Below, piece after piece: positions 57,050 through 64,000 of a DNA stretch of 64,000 nucleotides. The position numbers and the translations under genes are program-made. Numbering within the stretch: position 1 is the stretch's first letter; each line of letters opens with the position of its first letter. Origin of the DNA: Pseudomonas chlororaphis subsp. chlororaphis (GTDB lineage Bacteria > Pseudomonadota > Gammaproteobacteria > Pseudomonadales > Pseudomonadaceae); contig NZ_CP027712.1 in assembly GCF_003945765.1 (NCBI RefSeq), positions 3,906,001-3,970,000 on the forward strand, written 5' to 3'. The notes under the pieces were generated by a model. The model did no database searches and was not told the DNA's origin. It saw nothing but the letters and a program-made list of their open reading frames with translations.

Positions 57050-57535
57050 ATGAAAAAGCCCAGCGAACCGCTGCTGACCATCACCGAAGTGGCCCGGCGC
57101 AGTGGCGTCATGGCCTCGGCACTGCGTTTCTACGAGACCCGCGGGTTGCTCCACTCGATCCGCGTGGGCAGCGGCCACCGCCGCTACCCGCGCTCGATCC
57201 TCAGGCGGGTCGCCTATATCGTGTTCGCCCAGCGCATCGGTTTCTCGCTGGATGAAATCATCCAGCAACTGACCGGCCTGCCCATCAACACCGCCCCGGC
57301 GGGCGCGGACTGGCGACGCCTGACCGCCACCTGGAAAACCCGGGTGCAGCAACGCATCGCCGAACTCGAACGGCTGAACATGAGCCTGGAGGAATGCATA
57401 GGTTGCGGCTGCATGTCGATGGAACACTGCCAGCTCAACAACCCCGAGGACATCTACTCGCGCAACGGCTGCGGCGCCCGGCGCTGGCTGGGGGACCAGA
57501 AAATCGCGATCCCCGGCGAGCCGCAGGCCGATTGA
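57050..57535 (+). CDS. soxR: SoxR-type redox-sensing MerR regulator
   Basis: 161 residues. MerR helix-turn-helix (TITEVARRSGVMASALRFYE) and a C-terminal CIGCGCMSMEHC (Cys116, 119, 121, 127) [2Fe-2S] site as in SoxR. Oxidation by redox-cycling compounds such as phenazines activates SoxR. Here the likely target is the divergent RND pump. Could be a SoxR paralogue rather than the only soxR. Confidence 0.85.
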   Translation: MKKPSEPLLTITEVARRSGVMASALRFYETRGLLHSIRVGSGHRRYPRSILRRVAYIVFAQRIGFSLDEIIQQLTGLPINTAPAGADWRRLTATWKTRVQQRIAELERLNMSLEECIGCGCMSMEHCQLNNPEDIYSRNGCGARRWLGDQKIAIPGEPQAD

Positions 57536-57589
57536 TCGAAGGGGTCGCCTGCCCTCCCCGGCGGCGACCGTTCCATCCGCGCCAGCGCC

Positions 57590-58285
57590 TTAGCCGCGCA
57601 GCACGAACACCGGGAACATCTCGCGCAGGTGCTGCCACAGGTCCGGCACCAGCACCTGTTGCGGCGTGCTCGGCAACTGCGGGTCGAGCATGCGCGCGGT
57701 GCGCACCATCTGCACCACGAAGCGCTTGACCCCCAGGGCTTGCAGACGCTGGCCGAGGAGCAGCAGGCGGGCCGGCTGCAACAGGTGCCAGTGCACGGTG
57801 GTGCGGCATTCGTAGTCGACGCCGCTGGCCAGCAGCAGCTCCAGGCTGCGCCAGTTGGCCTTGCCGCTGCCCGGCACGCCGGTAATCATCGGGCCGTCTT
57901 CGGCCAGGGCCTTGACGTCGAAGCCGACCCAGTCGGCGCCGGCCACCGCCCGGGCAAAGGCCGCCGGCTTGATGCCGGCGCTGTGCAGGCCGATGCGGAA
58001 ACCCATGGCGCGCACTTCATCCATCGCCGCCGGCAAACCGTCCTGCAGGGTCGGCTCGCCGCCACTGAACACCACCGCGTCCAGCAGGTCCTGGCGGCGT
58101 TGCAGGAAACTCAGGACCCGGCACCAGTCCAGCTCCTCGCTGCCGCGCGGCGGGATCAGTTGCGGGTTGTGGCAGTAGCGGCAACGCCAGGCGCAGCCCT
58201 GGCAGAACAGCACGCAGGCGAGCAGCCCCGGGTAGTCGAGAGTGGTCAGGGGCGCCATGCCCCCGACCCGCATCTTTCGGCTCAT
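57590..58285 (-). CDS. nrdG: Anaerobic ribonucleotide reductase activating protein
   Basis: 231 residues from the ATG at 58285, overlapping the upstream stop as ATGA. Radical-SAM motif CQGCAWRCRYCHN with CxxxxxCxxC-like spacing, and GGEPTLQ. It generates the glycyl radical on NrdD in the absence of oxygen. Confidence 0.9.
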   Translation of the reverse strand: MSRKMRVGGMAPLTTLDYPGLLACVLFCQGCAWRCRYCHNPQLIPPRGSEELDWCRVLSFLQRRQDLLDAVVFSGGEPTLQDGLPAAMDEVRAMGFRIGLHSAGIKPAAFARAVAGADWVGFDVKALAEDGPMITGVPGSGKANWRSLELLLASGVDYECRTTVHWHLLQPARLLLLGQRLQALGVKRFVVQMVRTARMLDPQLPSTPQQVLVPDLWQHLREMFPVFVLRG

Positions 58286-58449
58286 TGGCAACCGGCCGCG
58301 GTGGCCTGTTCGGTGAAGTGCACGCGCTCGCGGTGCTCGGACTGTTTACCCGGGTTGAAGGCCGAGACCGGGCGGTGATAACCCATCACCCGGGTCCAGA
58401 CCTCACAGCGCTGGCGTTGCGCCTGGGGCAATGTGGATTGTGCGTTCAT
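58282..58449 (-). CDS. Separate glycyl-radical tail of NrdD
   Basis: 55 residues from an ATG with AAGGAG eight bases upstream. It contains TRVMGYHRPVSAFNPGKQSE, the RVxGY glycyl-radical motif (Gly23) that normally ends NrdD itself. The gene starts 32 bp after the nrdD stop, in another frame, and overlaps nrdG. The two NrdD parts would have to associate. Confidence 0.8.
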   Translation of the reverse strand: MNAQSTLPQAQRQRCEVWTRVMGYHRPVSAFNPGKQSEHRERVHFTEQATAAGCQ

Positions 58450-58481
58450 GGTGGAACTCCTTGCGGTTGGGGGAAGACAGG

Positions 58482-60500
58482 TCAGTGCGCGGTGGCCATG
58501 TCCGTGGCCTGGGCCTGCAGCAGGGCTTCGTCGCACTTGGGGCAGAACTCGTGTTCGCCGTCGAGGTAGCCGTGCACCGGGCAAATGGAAAAGGTCGGGG
58601 TCACCGTCAGGTACGGCAGGCGAAAGCGCCCCAGGGCCTTGCGCACCAGTTGCTTGCAGGCCGCGATCGAGGAAATCCGCTCGGCCATGTACAGGTGCAG
58701 CACGGTGCCGCCGGTGTATTTGCATTGCAGTTCGTCCTGCAGCTCCAGGGCCTCGAACGGATCGTCGGTATGGCCCACCGGCAACTGCGAGGAGTTGGTG
58801 TAGTACGGCGCCTCGCGGCTGCCGGCCTGGAGAATGCCGGGGTAACGCTTGAGGTCTTCCTTGGCGAAGCGGTAGGTGGTGCCTTCGGCCGGGGTCGCCT
58901 CGAGGTTGTAGAGATGGCCGGTTTCCTCCTGGAAGCGCACCAGGGTCGCGCGCACATGGTCCAGCAGCCTGAGGGCGAACTGGCGCCCCTGTTCGGTGTG
59001 CATGCCCTGCTCGTCGCCGCTGAAGTTGCGCAGCATTTCGTGCAGGCCATTGAGGCCGATGGTCGAGAAGTGATTGCGCAGCGTGCCCAGGTAACGCTGG
59101 GTGTAGGGGTACAGGCCGGCGTCCATATGGTGCTGGATCACCTTGCGCTTGACCTCCAGGCTTTCCATCGCCAGTTCCATCAGCGCGTCCAGGCGTTGCA
59201 GCAGGCCGCTGGTATTGCCCTTGAACACATGGCCCAGGCGCGCGCAGTTGAGCGTCACCACGCCGAGCGAGCCGGTCTGCTCCGCCGAGCCGAACAGCCC
59301 GCCGCCGCGCTTGAGCAGCTCGCGCACGTCCAGTTGCAGGCGGCAGCACATGGAGCGCACCTGGTTGGGCTGCATGTCCGAATTGAGGAAGTTCTGGAAG
59401 TACGGCAGCCCATAGCGGGCGGTCATCTCGAACAGGCGGTCGGCGTTCTCGCTGTCCCAGGGAAAATCATGGGTGATGTTGTAGGTCGGGATCGGAAAGG
59501 TGAACACCCGGCCCTTGGCGTCGCCGGCCTGCATCACTTCGATATAGGCGCGGTTGAGCAGGTCCATTTCCGCTTGCAGCTCGCCATAGGCGAAGGGCAT
59601 TTCCTCGCCGCCGATCACCGGGACCTGCTCGCGCAAATCCTCCGGGCAGACCCAGTCGAAGGTCAGGTTGGTAAAGGGCGTCTGGGTACCCCAGCGCGAC
59701 GGCACGTTGAGGTTGTAGATGAACTCCTGGATCGCCTGGCGCACCTGCGGGTAGCTCAGGCAGTCCTTGCGCACATAGGGCGCCAGATAAGTGTCGAAGG
59801 AACTGAAGGCCTGGGCCCCGGCCCATTCGTTCTGCAGGGTGCCGAGGAAATTCACCATCTGCCCCAGGGCGCTGCTCAGGTGTTTGGGCGGTCCGGCCTC
59901 GACCCGCCCCGGCACGCCATTGAGGCCTTCATGCAACAGGGTACGCAGGGACCAGCCGGCACAGTAGCCGGCGAGCATGTCGAGGTCGTGGATATGCAGG
60001 TCGGCCTCGCGGTGGGCGCGGCCGATCTCCTGGCTGTAGACCTCGTCCAGCCAGTAGTTGGCGGTGACCTTGCCGGACACGTTGAGCACCAGCCCGCCCA
60101 GGGAATACCCCTGGTTGGCGTTGGCCTGCACCCGCCAGTCCTCGCGGTCGAGGTACTCGTTCATCGAGGCCGCCACCTCGACCAGGGTCTTGCGGTCGCG
60201 GCGCAGGCGCCCGTGCTGTTCGCGGTAGACGATGTAGGCGCGCACGGCCAAGAAGAACCCGGCGTCCATCAGCACCCGCTCGACCCGGTCCTGGATCTGC
60301 TCCACATGCAGCCGCGCATGCCCTTCAAGGTGGGCCAGCACCGCCTTGAGCAAGCCCTCGGCCTCGACCTCGGCGTACTCGCCGCTGGCCTTGCCGGCGG
60401 CGATCAACGCCTGGCGGATCTTGTCCGCATCGAAGGCAACCCGGCTGCCATCGCGTTTGTGCAGGCGGTTGTTGCCCACCCTGATCAGCGTGCTGTGCAT
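58482..60500 (-). CDS. nrdD: Anaerobic ribonucleoside-triphosphate reductase, large part
   Basis: 672 residues. N-terminal ATP cone (about 1-95), then the glycyl-radical enzyme barrel with IHDLDMLAGYCAGWSLRTLL, NVPSRWGTQTPFTNLTFDW and FPIPTYNITHDFPWD. The C-terminus ends in a zinc-ribbon-like CPVHGYLDGEHEFCPKC but has no RVxGY motif, which is on the next small gene. Makes deoxynucleotides without oxygen. An Anr box lies 87 bp upstream. Confidence 0.93.
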   Translation of the reverse strand: MHSTLIRVGNNRLHKRDGSRVAFDADKIRQALIAAGKASGEYAEVEAEGLLKAVLAHLEGHARLHVEQIQDRVERVLMDAGFFLAVRAYIVYREQHGRLRRDRKTLVEVAASMNEYLDREDWRVQANANQGYSLGGLVLNVSGKVTANYWLDEVYSQEIGRAHREADLHIHDLDMLAGYCAGWSLRTLLHEGLNGVPGRVEAGPPKHLSSALGQMVNFLGTLQNEWAGAQAFSSFDTYLAPYVRKDCLSYPQVRQAIQEFIYNLNVPSRWGTQTPFTNLTFDWVCPEDLREQVPVIGGEEMPFAYGELQAEMDLLNRAYIEVMQAGDAKGRVFTFPIPTYNITHDFPWDSENADRLFEMTARYGLPYFQNFLNSDMQPNQVRSMCCRLQLDVRELLKRGGGLFGSAEQTGSLGVVTLNCARLGHVFKGNTSGLLQRLDALMELAMESLEVKRKVIQHHMDAGLYPYTQRYLGTLRNHFSTIGLNGLHEMLRNFSGDEQGMHTEQGRQFALRLLDHVRATLVRFQEETGHLYNLEATPAEGTTYRFAKEDLKRYPGILQAGSREAPYYTNSSQLPVGHTDDPFEALELQDELQCKYTGGTVLHLYMAERISSIAACKQLVRKALGRFRLPYLTVTPTFSICPVHGYLDGEHEFCPKCDEALLQAQATDMATAH

Positions 60501-60586
60501 TTGACCCCCCAGATACTACATATAGATGTTTTTATTTCTTAGAACACAAGATGCAGTGAGATTACGGAGTGGCGGTTGGGTTGCCA

Positions 60587-60600
60587 TTGATCGCGATCAA
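60587..60600. promoter_or_regulatory. Anr/FNR box upstream of nrdD
   Basis: TTGATCGCGATCAA, a perfect TTGAT-N4-ATCAA site and palindrome. Confidence 0.85.
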
Positions 60601-60634
60601 GTATTTTTTGGTTTGTGTACATATCCGTTTCTGC

Positions 60635-61715
60635 GGTAACGGCTACCTAAGGTTCCGCCCTTACGGCGGCTCACTTTTGAAGAGCGCAAAAGTAAGCAAA
60701 ACGCTCTTGCCCCACCACTCGGTGCCTCGCTAAGGCTCGGCATGCCCGAACGAAGGCATTGATCCGTGGGCCGCCGCCACAGGCCATCCATGGCCTGGGG
60801 CGGCTAACCCGGCATCCCTGCCGGGTTACCCACGGCTCAATGCCTGCGTTCGGCCATCGTGGTTAACGGGGCGCTCAGATCAAAAGCAAGACGGCGGCCT
60901 GCCGGCCGGCCTGGCTGAGAACGTGGGCCCTGTAACCGCTGCCGAGCGCAGCGAGGCTGCGATCGAGGCCGAAGGACTCGTCAGGCAGGCACCGCATTTC
61001 CCCAGATCCTGCGAGGTGTCAGGGTTAGCGGCCCTGCGGGCCGATCGCAGCCTCGCTGCGCTCGGCAGCGGCTACACAAAGCGTGTCCGGCAGAAGAGCG
61101 GTAGCGTGGCGATGGCCTGTGGCGGCGTGCCCCCGGAGCAATGCCTGTGTTCGGCCAGCGCGGTTAACTGGGTGCTCAGATCAAAAACAAAACAGCGGGC
61201 TACCGTCCTGGCTGAGAACGCATTCCCTGTAGCCGCTGCCGAGCGCAGCGAGGCTGCGATCGAGGCCGAAGGACTCGCCAGGCGGGCACCGCGTTGCCCC
61301 AGATCCTGCGAGGTGTCAGGTTTAGCGGCCCTGCGGGCCGATCGCAGCCTCGCTGCGCTCGGCAGCGGCTACACAAAGCGTGTCTGGCAGAAGAGCTGTA
61401 GCGTGGCAAAAACAGCAAGCTCCGCCCGGCGAAGGCTCTGGCTCTGGCTCTGGCTTTTGATCTTGATCTCCAACGCCCCGTTAACCACGCTGGCCGAACG
61501 GAGGTATTACGGAGCGGGTAAACCGGCAGGGATGCCGGTTTAGCCGCCCCGGGCCATGGATGGCCCGTGGCGGCGGCCCGCTCCGTAATGCCTGCGTTCG
61601 GGCACACCGAGCCTCAGCGAGGTGCCGAGTGGTGGGGCAAGACCTTTTGGTTACTTTTGGGGCGTTTGCCAAAAGTGACCCGCCGTAAGGGCGGAACCCT
61701 AAGCCGCCGTTACCG
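60635..61715. repeat. 1.1-kb nested inverted-repeat unit with tandem inner copies
   Basis: Outer arms of roughly 240 bp face each other: 60651-60679 and 61670-61698 agree at 28 of 29 bases, and further blocks around CTCGGTGCCTCGCT, GGCCATCCATGGCC and GGTTAACGGGGCG recur inverted. Inside are two direct copies of a unit bounded by 30-bp perfect inverted arms (60936-60965 with 61042-61071; 61233-61262 with 61339-61368). An open frame at 60923-61543 is made of these repeats. Looks like a Pseudomonas intergenic repeat family. Confidence 0.8.
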
Positions 61716-61738
61716 CAGCAACGGATATCCCCCCAATC

Positions 61739-62731
61739 TCACCCCCCACTCATATTCATAAACCGCACCACCTGCACCGTGCCCTGCGGGTTGAAATCAT
61801 GCCGCAACGGCTTGCGCCGCAAAGCCTGCTGCAAGGCATCGATCAGCGGCTGGTCGTCCAGCGGATAACGCCGCAGCAGGCCGCGCAGGTCCAGGGCATC
61901 GTCCTGCCCCAGGCACAGCAACAGCTTGCCTTCGACGGTCATGCGTACCCGATTGCAGCTGCCACAGAAGTTGTGGCTGTTGGGCGAGATAAAACCGATG
62001 CGCGTCTGCGGATGGCGCTCCAGGCGCACGTAACGCGCCGGCCCGCCGCTGTTCTCGGTGCTGTCGAGCAAGGCATGGCGGCTGGCGATCAGCGCCCGTA
62101 CCTCGTCGCTGGAACAGAAGGATTCGCCCCGGGAACGGCCGACGTCACCCAGGGGCATTTCCTCGATAAAGCTGATATCGATGCCCTGCTCGATGGCGTA
62201 CCGCACCAGCTGCGGCACTTCCTCGAAGTTGCGCCCCTTCATCACCACGCAGTTGAGCTTGACCCGCTCGAACCCCGCCCCGCGCGCCACCTCGATACCG
62301 CGCAGCACCTGATCGAGATCGCCGTTGCGGGTGATGGCGCGAAACTTCTGCCCGTCCAGGCTATCGAGGCTGATGTTCATCCGCTTGACCCCGGCCTCCG
62401 CCAGCGGCCGGGCCAGGCGCTCCAGCTGCGAGCCGTTGCTGGTCATCACCAGTTCGCGCAGGCCCGGCAAGGCGGCGATGTTGCGGCACAGATCAACGAT
62501 GCCCGGGCGAATCAACGGCTCGCCGCCGGTGAGGCGGATCTTGCGCACGCCCTGGCCGACGAACAGCGCCGCCAGGCGCTGCAACTCTTCCAGGGTCAGC
62601 ACCTGCTGGCGCGGCAGGAAGGTCATGTTCTTCGCCATGCAATACACGCAGCGAAAATCGCAACGGTCGGTCACCGACATCCGCAGATAGTCGATCTGCC
62701 GCCCGAAGCCGTCCTGCATCACATTGCTCAT
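61739..62731 (-). CDS. moaA: GTP 3',8-cyclase, molybdenum cofactor synthesis
   Basis: 330 residues. N-terminal radical-[11 protein letters not shown] and C-terminal second cluster [20 protein letters not shown], both complete; [12 protein letters not shown]. First step of molybdopterin synthesis. Lies in the nar cluster, supplying cofactor to nitrate reductase; an extra moaA may exist elsewhere. Confidence 0.95.
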   Translation of the reverse strand: MSNVMQDGFGRQIDYLRMSVTDRCDFRCVYCMAKNMTFLPRQQVLTLEELQRLAALFVGQGVRKIRLTGGEPLIRPGIVDLCRNIAALPGLRELVMTSNGSQLERLARPLAEAGVKRMNISLDSLDGQKFRAITRNGDLDQVLRGIEVARGAGFERVKLNCVVMKGRNFEEVPQLVRYAIEQGIDISFIEEMPLGDVGRSRGESFCSSDEVRALIASRHALLDSTENSGGPARYVRLERHPQTRIGFISPNSHNFCGSCNRVRMTVEGKLLLCLGQDDALDLRGLLRRYPLDDQPLIDALQQALRRKPLRHDFNPQGTVQVVRFMNMSGG

Positions 62732-62741
62732 GGCCTTCCCC

Positions 62742-63707
62742 TTACTGCACCAGCGGCGAGTCGGCGCCTTGCAGATGAATGCCCCGGATGTCCGCGGACC
62801 CGACCAGGGTTTGCAGGTACTGCACCACGGCCTTTTGCCAGACGCCCTGTTGCAGCTGGTTGCGGATCACCAAAGCCACCGCTTCATAAGGCAAGGCCTG
62901 GCCCTCGACCCGCTGATCGACGCAGACCACATGCCAGCCATAACGGCTTTCCAGCGGCTTGACCGCCAGCCCCGGCGCCAGGCTGAACAGCTGGCGCTCC
63001 AGCTCCGGCACGGTCTGGCCCTTACTGATCTGCCCCAGGGAACCGCCCTGGGCCTTCGACGGGCAGGCCGAATACTTCAGCGCCAGTGCAGCGAAACTGT
63101 CGGGCTGCTCGTCCAGGCGTTGCAGCAAAATCTCCGCCTGGACCTGGGCCGTGCTGCGCGCCCCGGCATCGTCCGGCGCGCATTCGAGGAGGATGTGCCG
63201 CACCGCCAGCAACGGCGCGCTGTGAAAACGCCCGCGGTTGTTGTCGTAGTAACGCCAGCACGCCGCCTCGTCGCACTCCGGCACCTGCACCTCGCGTTCG
63301 AGCAGCAGGCGGGTGGCGGCCTCCTCTTGGTTCTCGCCGGCGCCGATCCGCAGCGTCAGGCCGAGTTCGGCGATGCGCTGCTGCAACAGCTCGCGGATCA
63401 CCAGGGCCCTGGCCGCCAGGTACACCGCCTCCTCGCGGCTGGCCGCCGGGTGATATTGCAGCTCCTGGGCCAGCGCCTGCGGGGTGATCGACACCTGGTT
63501 GACACTGATGATCGGCCACTCCTGCTCACTGCTGGCGATCAGTTGCACAGGCGCCTCGTCCGCGGCCACGGGCTCATGCCCCGGCGGCGTGAACGCCTGC
63601 ACGCCCACCTCCACTTCACTCTCTGACACCAGCGTTTCCTCGCGGGCCGAAGACCCGCAACCGCCGCTGCCGCCGTTACCGCCGCCACATCCACATCCAC
63701 CTGACAT
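62742..63707 (-). CDS. Parvulin-type peptidyl-prolyl isomerase of the nar cluster
   Basis: 321 residues (GAGGAGG site). Opens with a Gly/Cys-rich stretch [20 protein letters not shown], then a helical NifM-like part and a parvulin domain with [28 protein letters not shown] and [13 protein letters not shown]. In P. aeruginosa a similar gene lies between narI and moaA1. Probably assists folding of nitrate reductase. Confidence 0.9.
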   Translation of the reverse strand: MSGGCGCGGGNGGSGGCGSSAREETLVSESEVEVGVQAFTPPGHEPVAADEAPVQLIASSEQEWPIISVNQVSITPQALAQELQYHPAASREEAVYLAARALVIRELLQQRIAELGLTLRIGAGENQEEAATRLLLEREVQVPECDEAACWRYYDNNRGRFHSAPLLAVRHILLECAPDDAGARSTAQVQAEILLQRLDEQPDSFAALALKYSACPSKAQGGSLGQISKGQTVPELERQLFSLAPGLAVKPLESRYGWHVVCVDQRVEGQALPYEAVALVIRNQLQQGVWQKAVVQYLQTLVGSADIRGIHLQGADSPLVQ

Positions 63708-63717
63708 GACTGCCTCC

Positions 63718-64000
63718 TCAGATTTTCTGCCGAACGATTTGATAACGCCGCCCCAGGTACCAGACCGGCGCGCTGACCATGTGCACCAGGCGGGTAAAGG
63801 GGAACAGCACGAACAGGGTCAGGCCGAGGAACACGTGCAGCTTGTAGGTCAGGCCGACCGGCGCGATGGCCGCCGCCGCGTCCATGGGCCGCAACAGCAC
63901 GATGCTCTGCGCCCAGTCGGCGAGCATCACCATCACCGAGCCGTCCATATGGGCGGTGGAGGCGACTATGGTCAAAAGGCCGAGCAGCAACTGTGCCAGC
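63718..64000 (-). CDS. narI: Respiratory nitrate reductase gamma subunit, C-terminal part
   Basis: The last about 94 residues of a protein continuing beyond the window. LTYKLHVFLGLTLFVLFPFT and RLVHMVSAPVWYLGRRYQIV carry the His ligands and end typical of the NarI di-haem b membrane subunit. It delivers quinol electrons to NarGH. The stop overlaps the ribosome site of the parvulin gene. Confidence 0.93.
   Translation of the reverse strand, partial: LAQLLLGLLTIVASTAHMDGSVMVMLADWAQSIVLLRPMDAAAAIAPVGLTYKLHVFLGLTLFVLFPFTRLVHMVSAPVWYLGRRYQIVRQKI

Noticed and set aside
60936..61368. CRISPR array
   Set aside because: Only two repeats of about 130 bp with inverted arms and no spacers; an intergenic repeat unit instead.
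60923..61543. 206-codon frame
   Set aside because: Made wholly of the tandem inner repeat units with duplicated segments; no ribosome site or domain.

Overview
The window is chromosomal DNA of a fluorescent-group Pseudomonas. High GC, codon use, a REPIN-type REP pair, and the gene sets gor-galU, modABC, alkB-ada, tsdBA and nar-ppiC-moaA all fit. The nitrate reductase/NrdDG anaerobic block and an IPD072-like gene point towards the P. chlororaphis side of the group; that species guess is inference.

Layout. 1-7.5 kb: integrase end and KfrA-like coiled-coil protein, gor, galU, small genes, and a thiosulfate dehydrogenase pair (tsdBA). 7.6-18.2 kb: DUF1883 gene, an alkylation-repair group (2OG-Fe oxygenase, alkB, ada), a GyrI-like protein, acuI-like reductase, nitronate monooxygenase, modABC behind a ModE-like operator, and an ABC-F ATPase. 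18.3-25.9 kb: many small genes (YbjQ, PchB-like lyase, OsmE-like lipoprotein, CigR-like, DUF5329 and others), two look-alike non-coding units with terminators, and a pilin-like protein without export signal. 26-32 kb: an accessory segment lying between tRNA-Leu(TAA) and tRNA-Cys(GCA), broken up by two decayed copies of the tRNA-Cys 3' end plus terminator. It holds an orphan fimbrial chaperone and adhesin and a 96-residue protein that resembles the IPD072 insecticidal family.

32-49.4 kb: metabolic clusters. A LysR gene, hydrolase, VOC protein and MFS transporter diverge from three overlapping RraA-family paralogues plus an aminotransferase. Next come a quinone oxidoreductase, two more LysR genes and a flavodoxin-fold quinone reductase. 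A TetR gene with two operators then faces a six-gene run (JmjC/cupin-like protein, EamA exporter, GST, thioesterase, cation/proton antiporter, enoyl-CoA hydratase). 49.5-57.5 kb: Ser/Thr kinase, membrane hydrolase, DUF3079 gene, and a MexEF-like RND pump diverging from a SoxR-type regulator.

57.6-64 kb: anaerobic functions. An Anr box precedes nrdD, whose glycyl-radical tail is encoded by a separate 55-residue gene, followed by nrdG. A 1.1-kb nested inverted repeat separates this from moaA, a parvulin and the 3' end of narI.

The strongest leads are the IPD072-like protein inside the tRNA-Cys accretion region, the split NrdD, the Ada protein lacking three of its four zinc cysteines, the triple RraA operon, and the two paralogous sRNA-like units.
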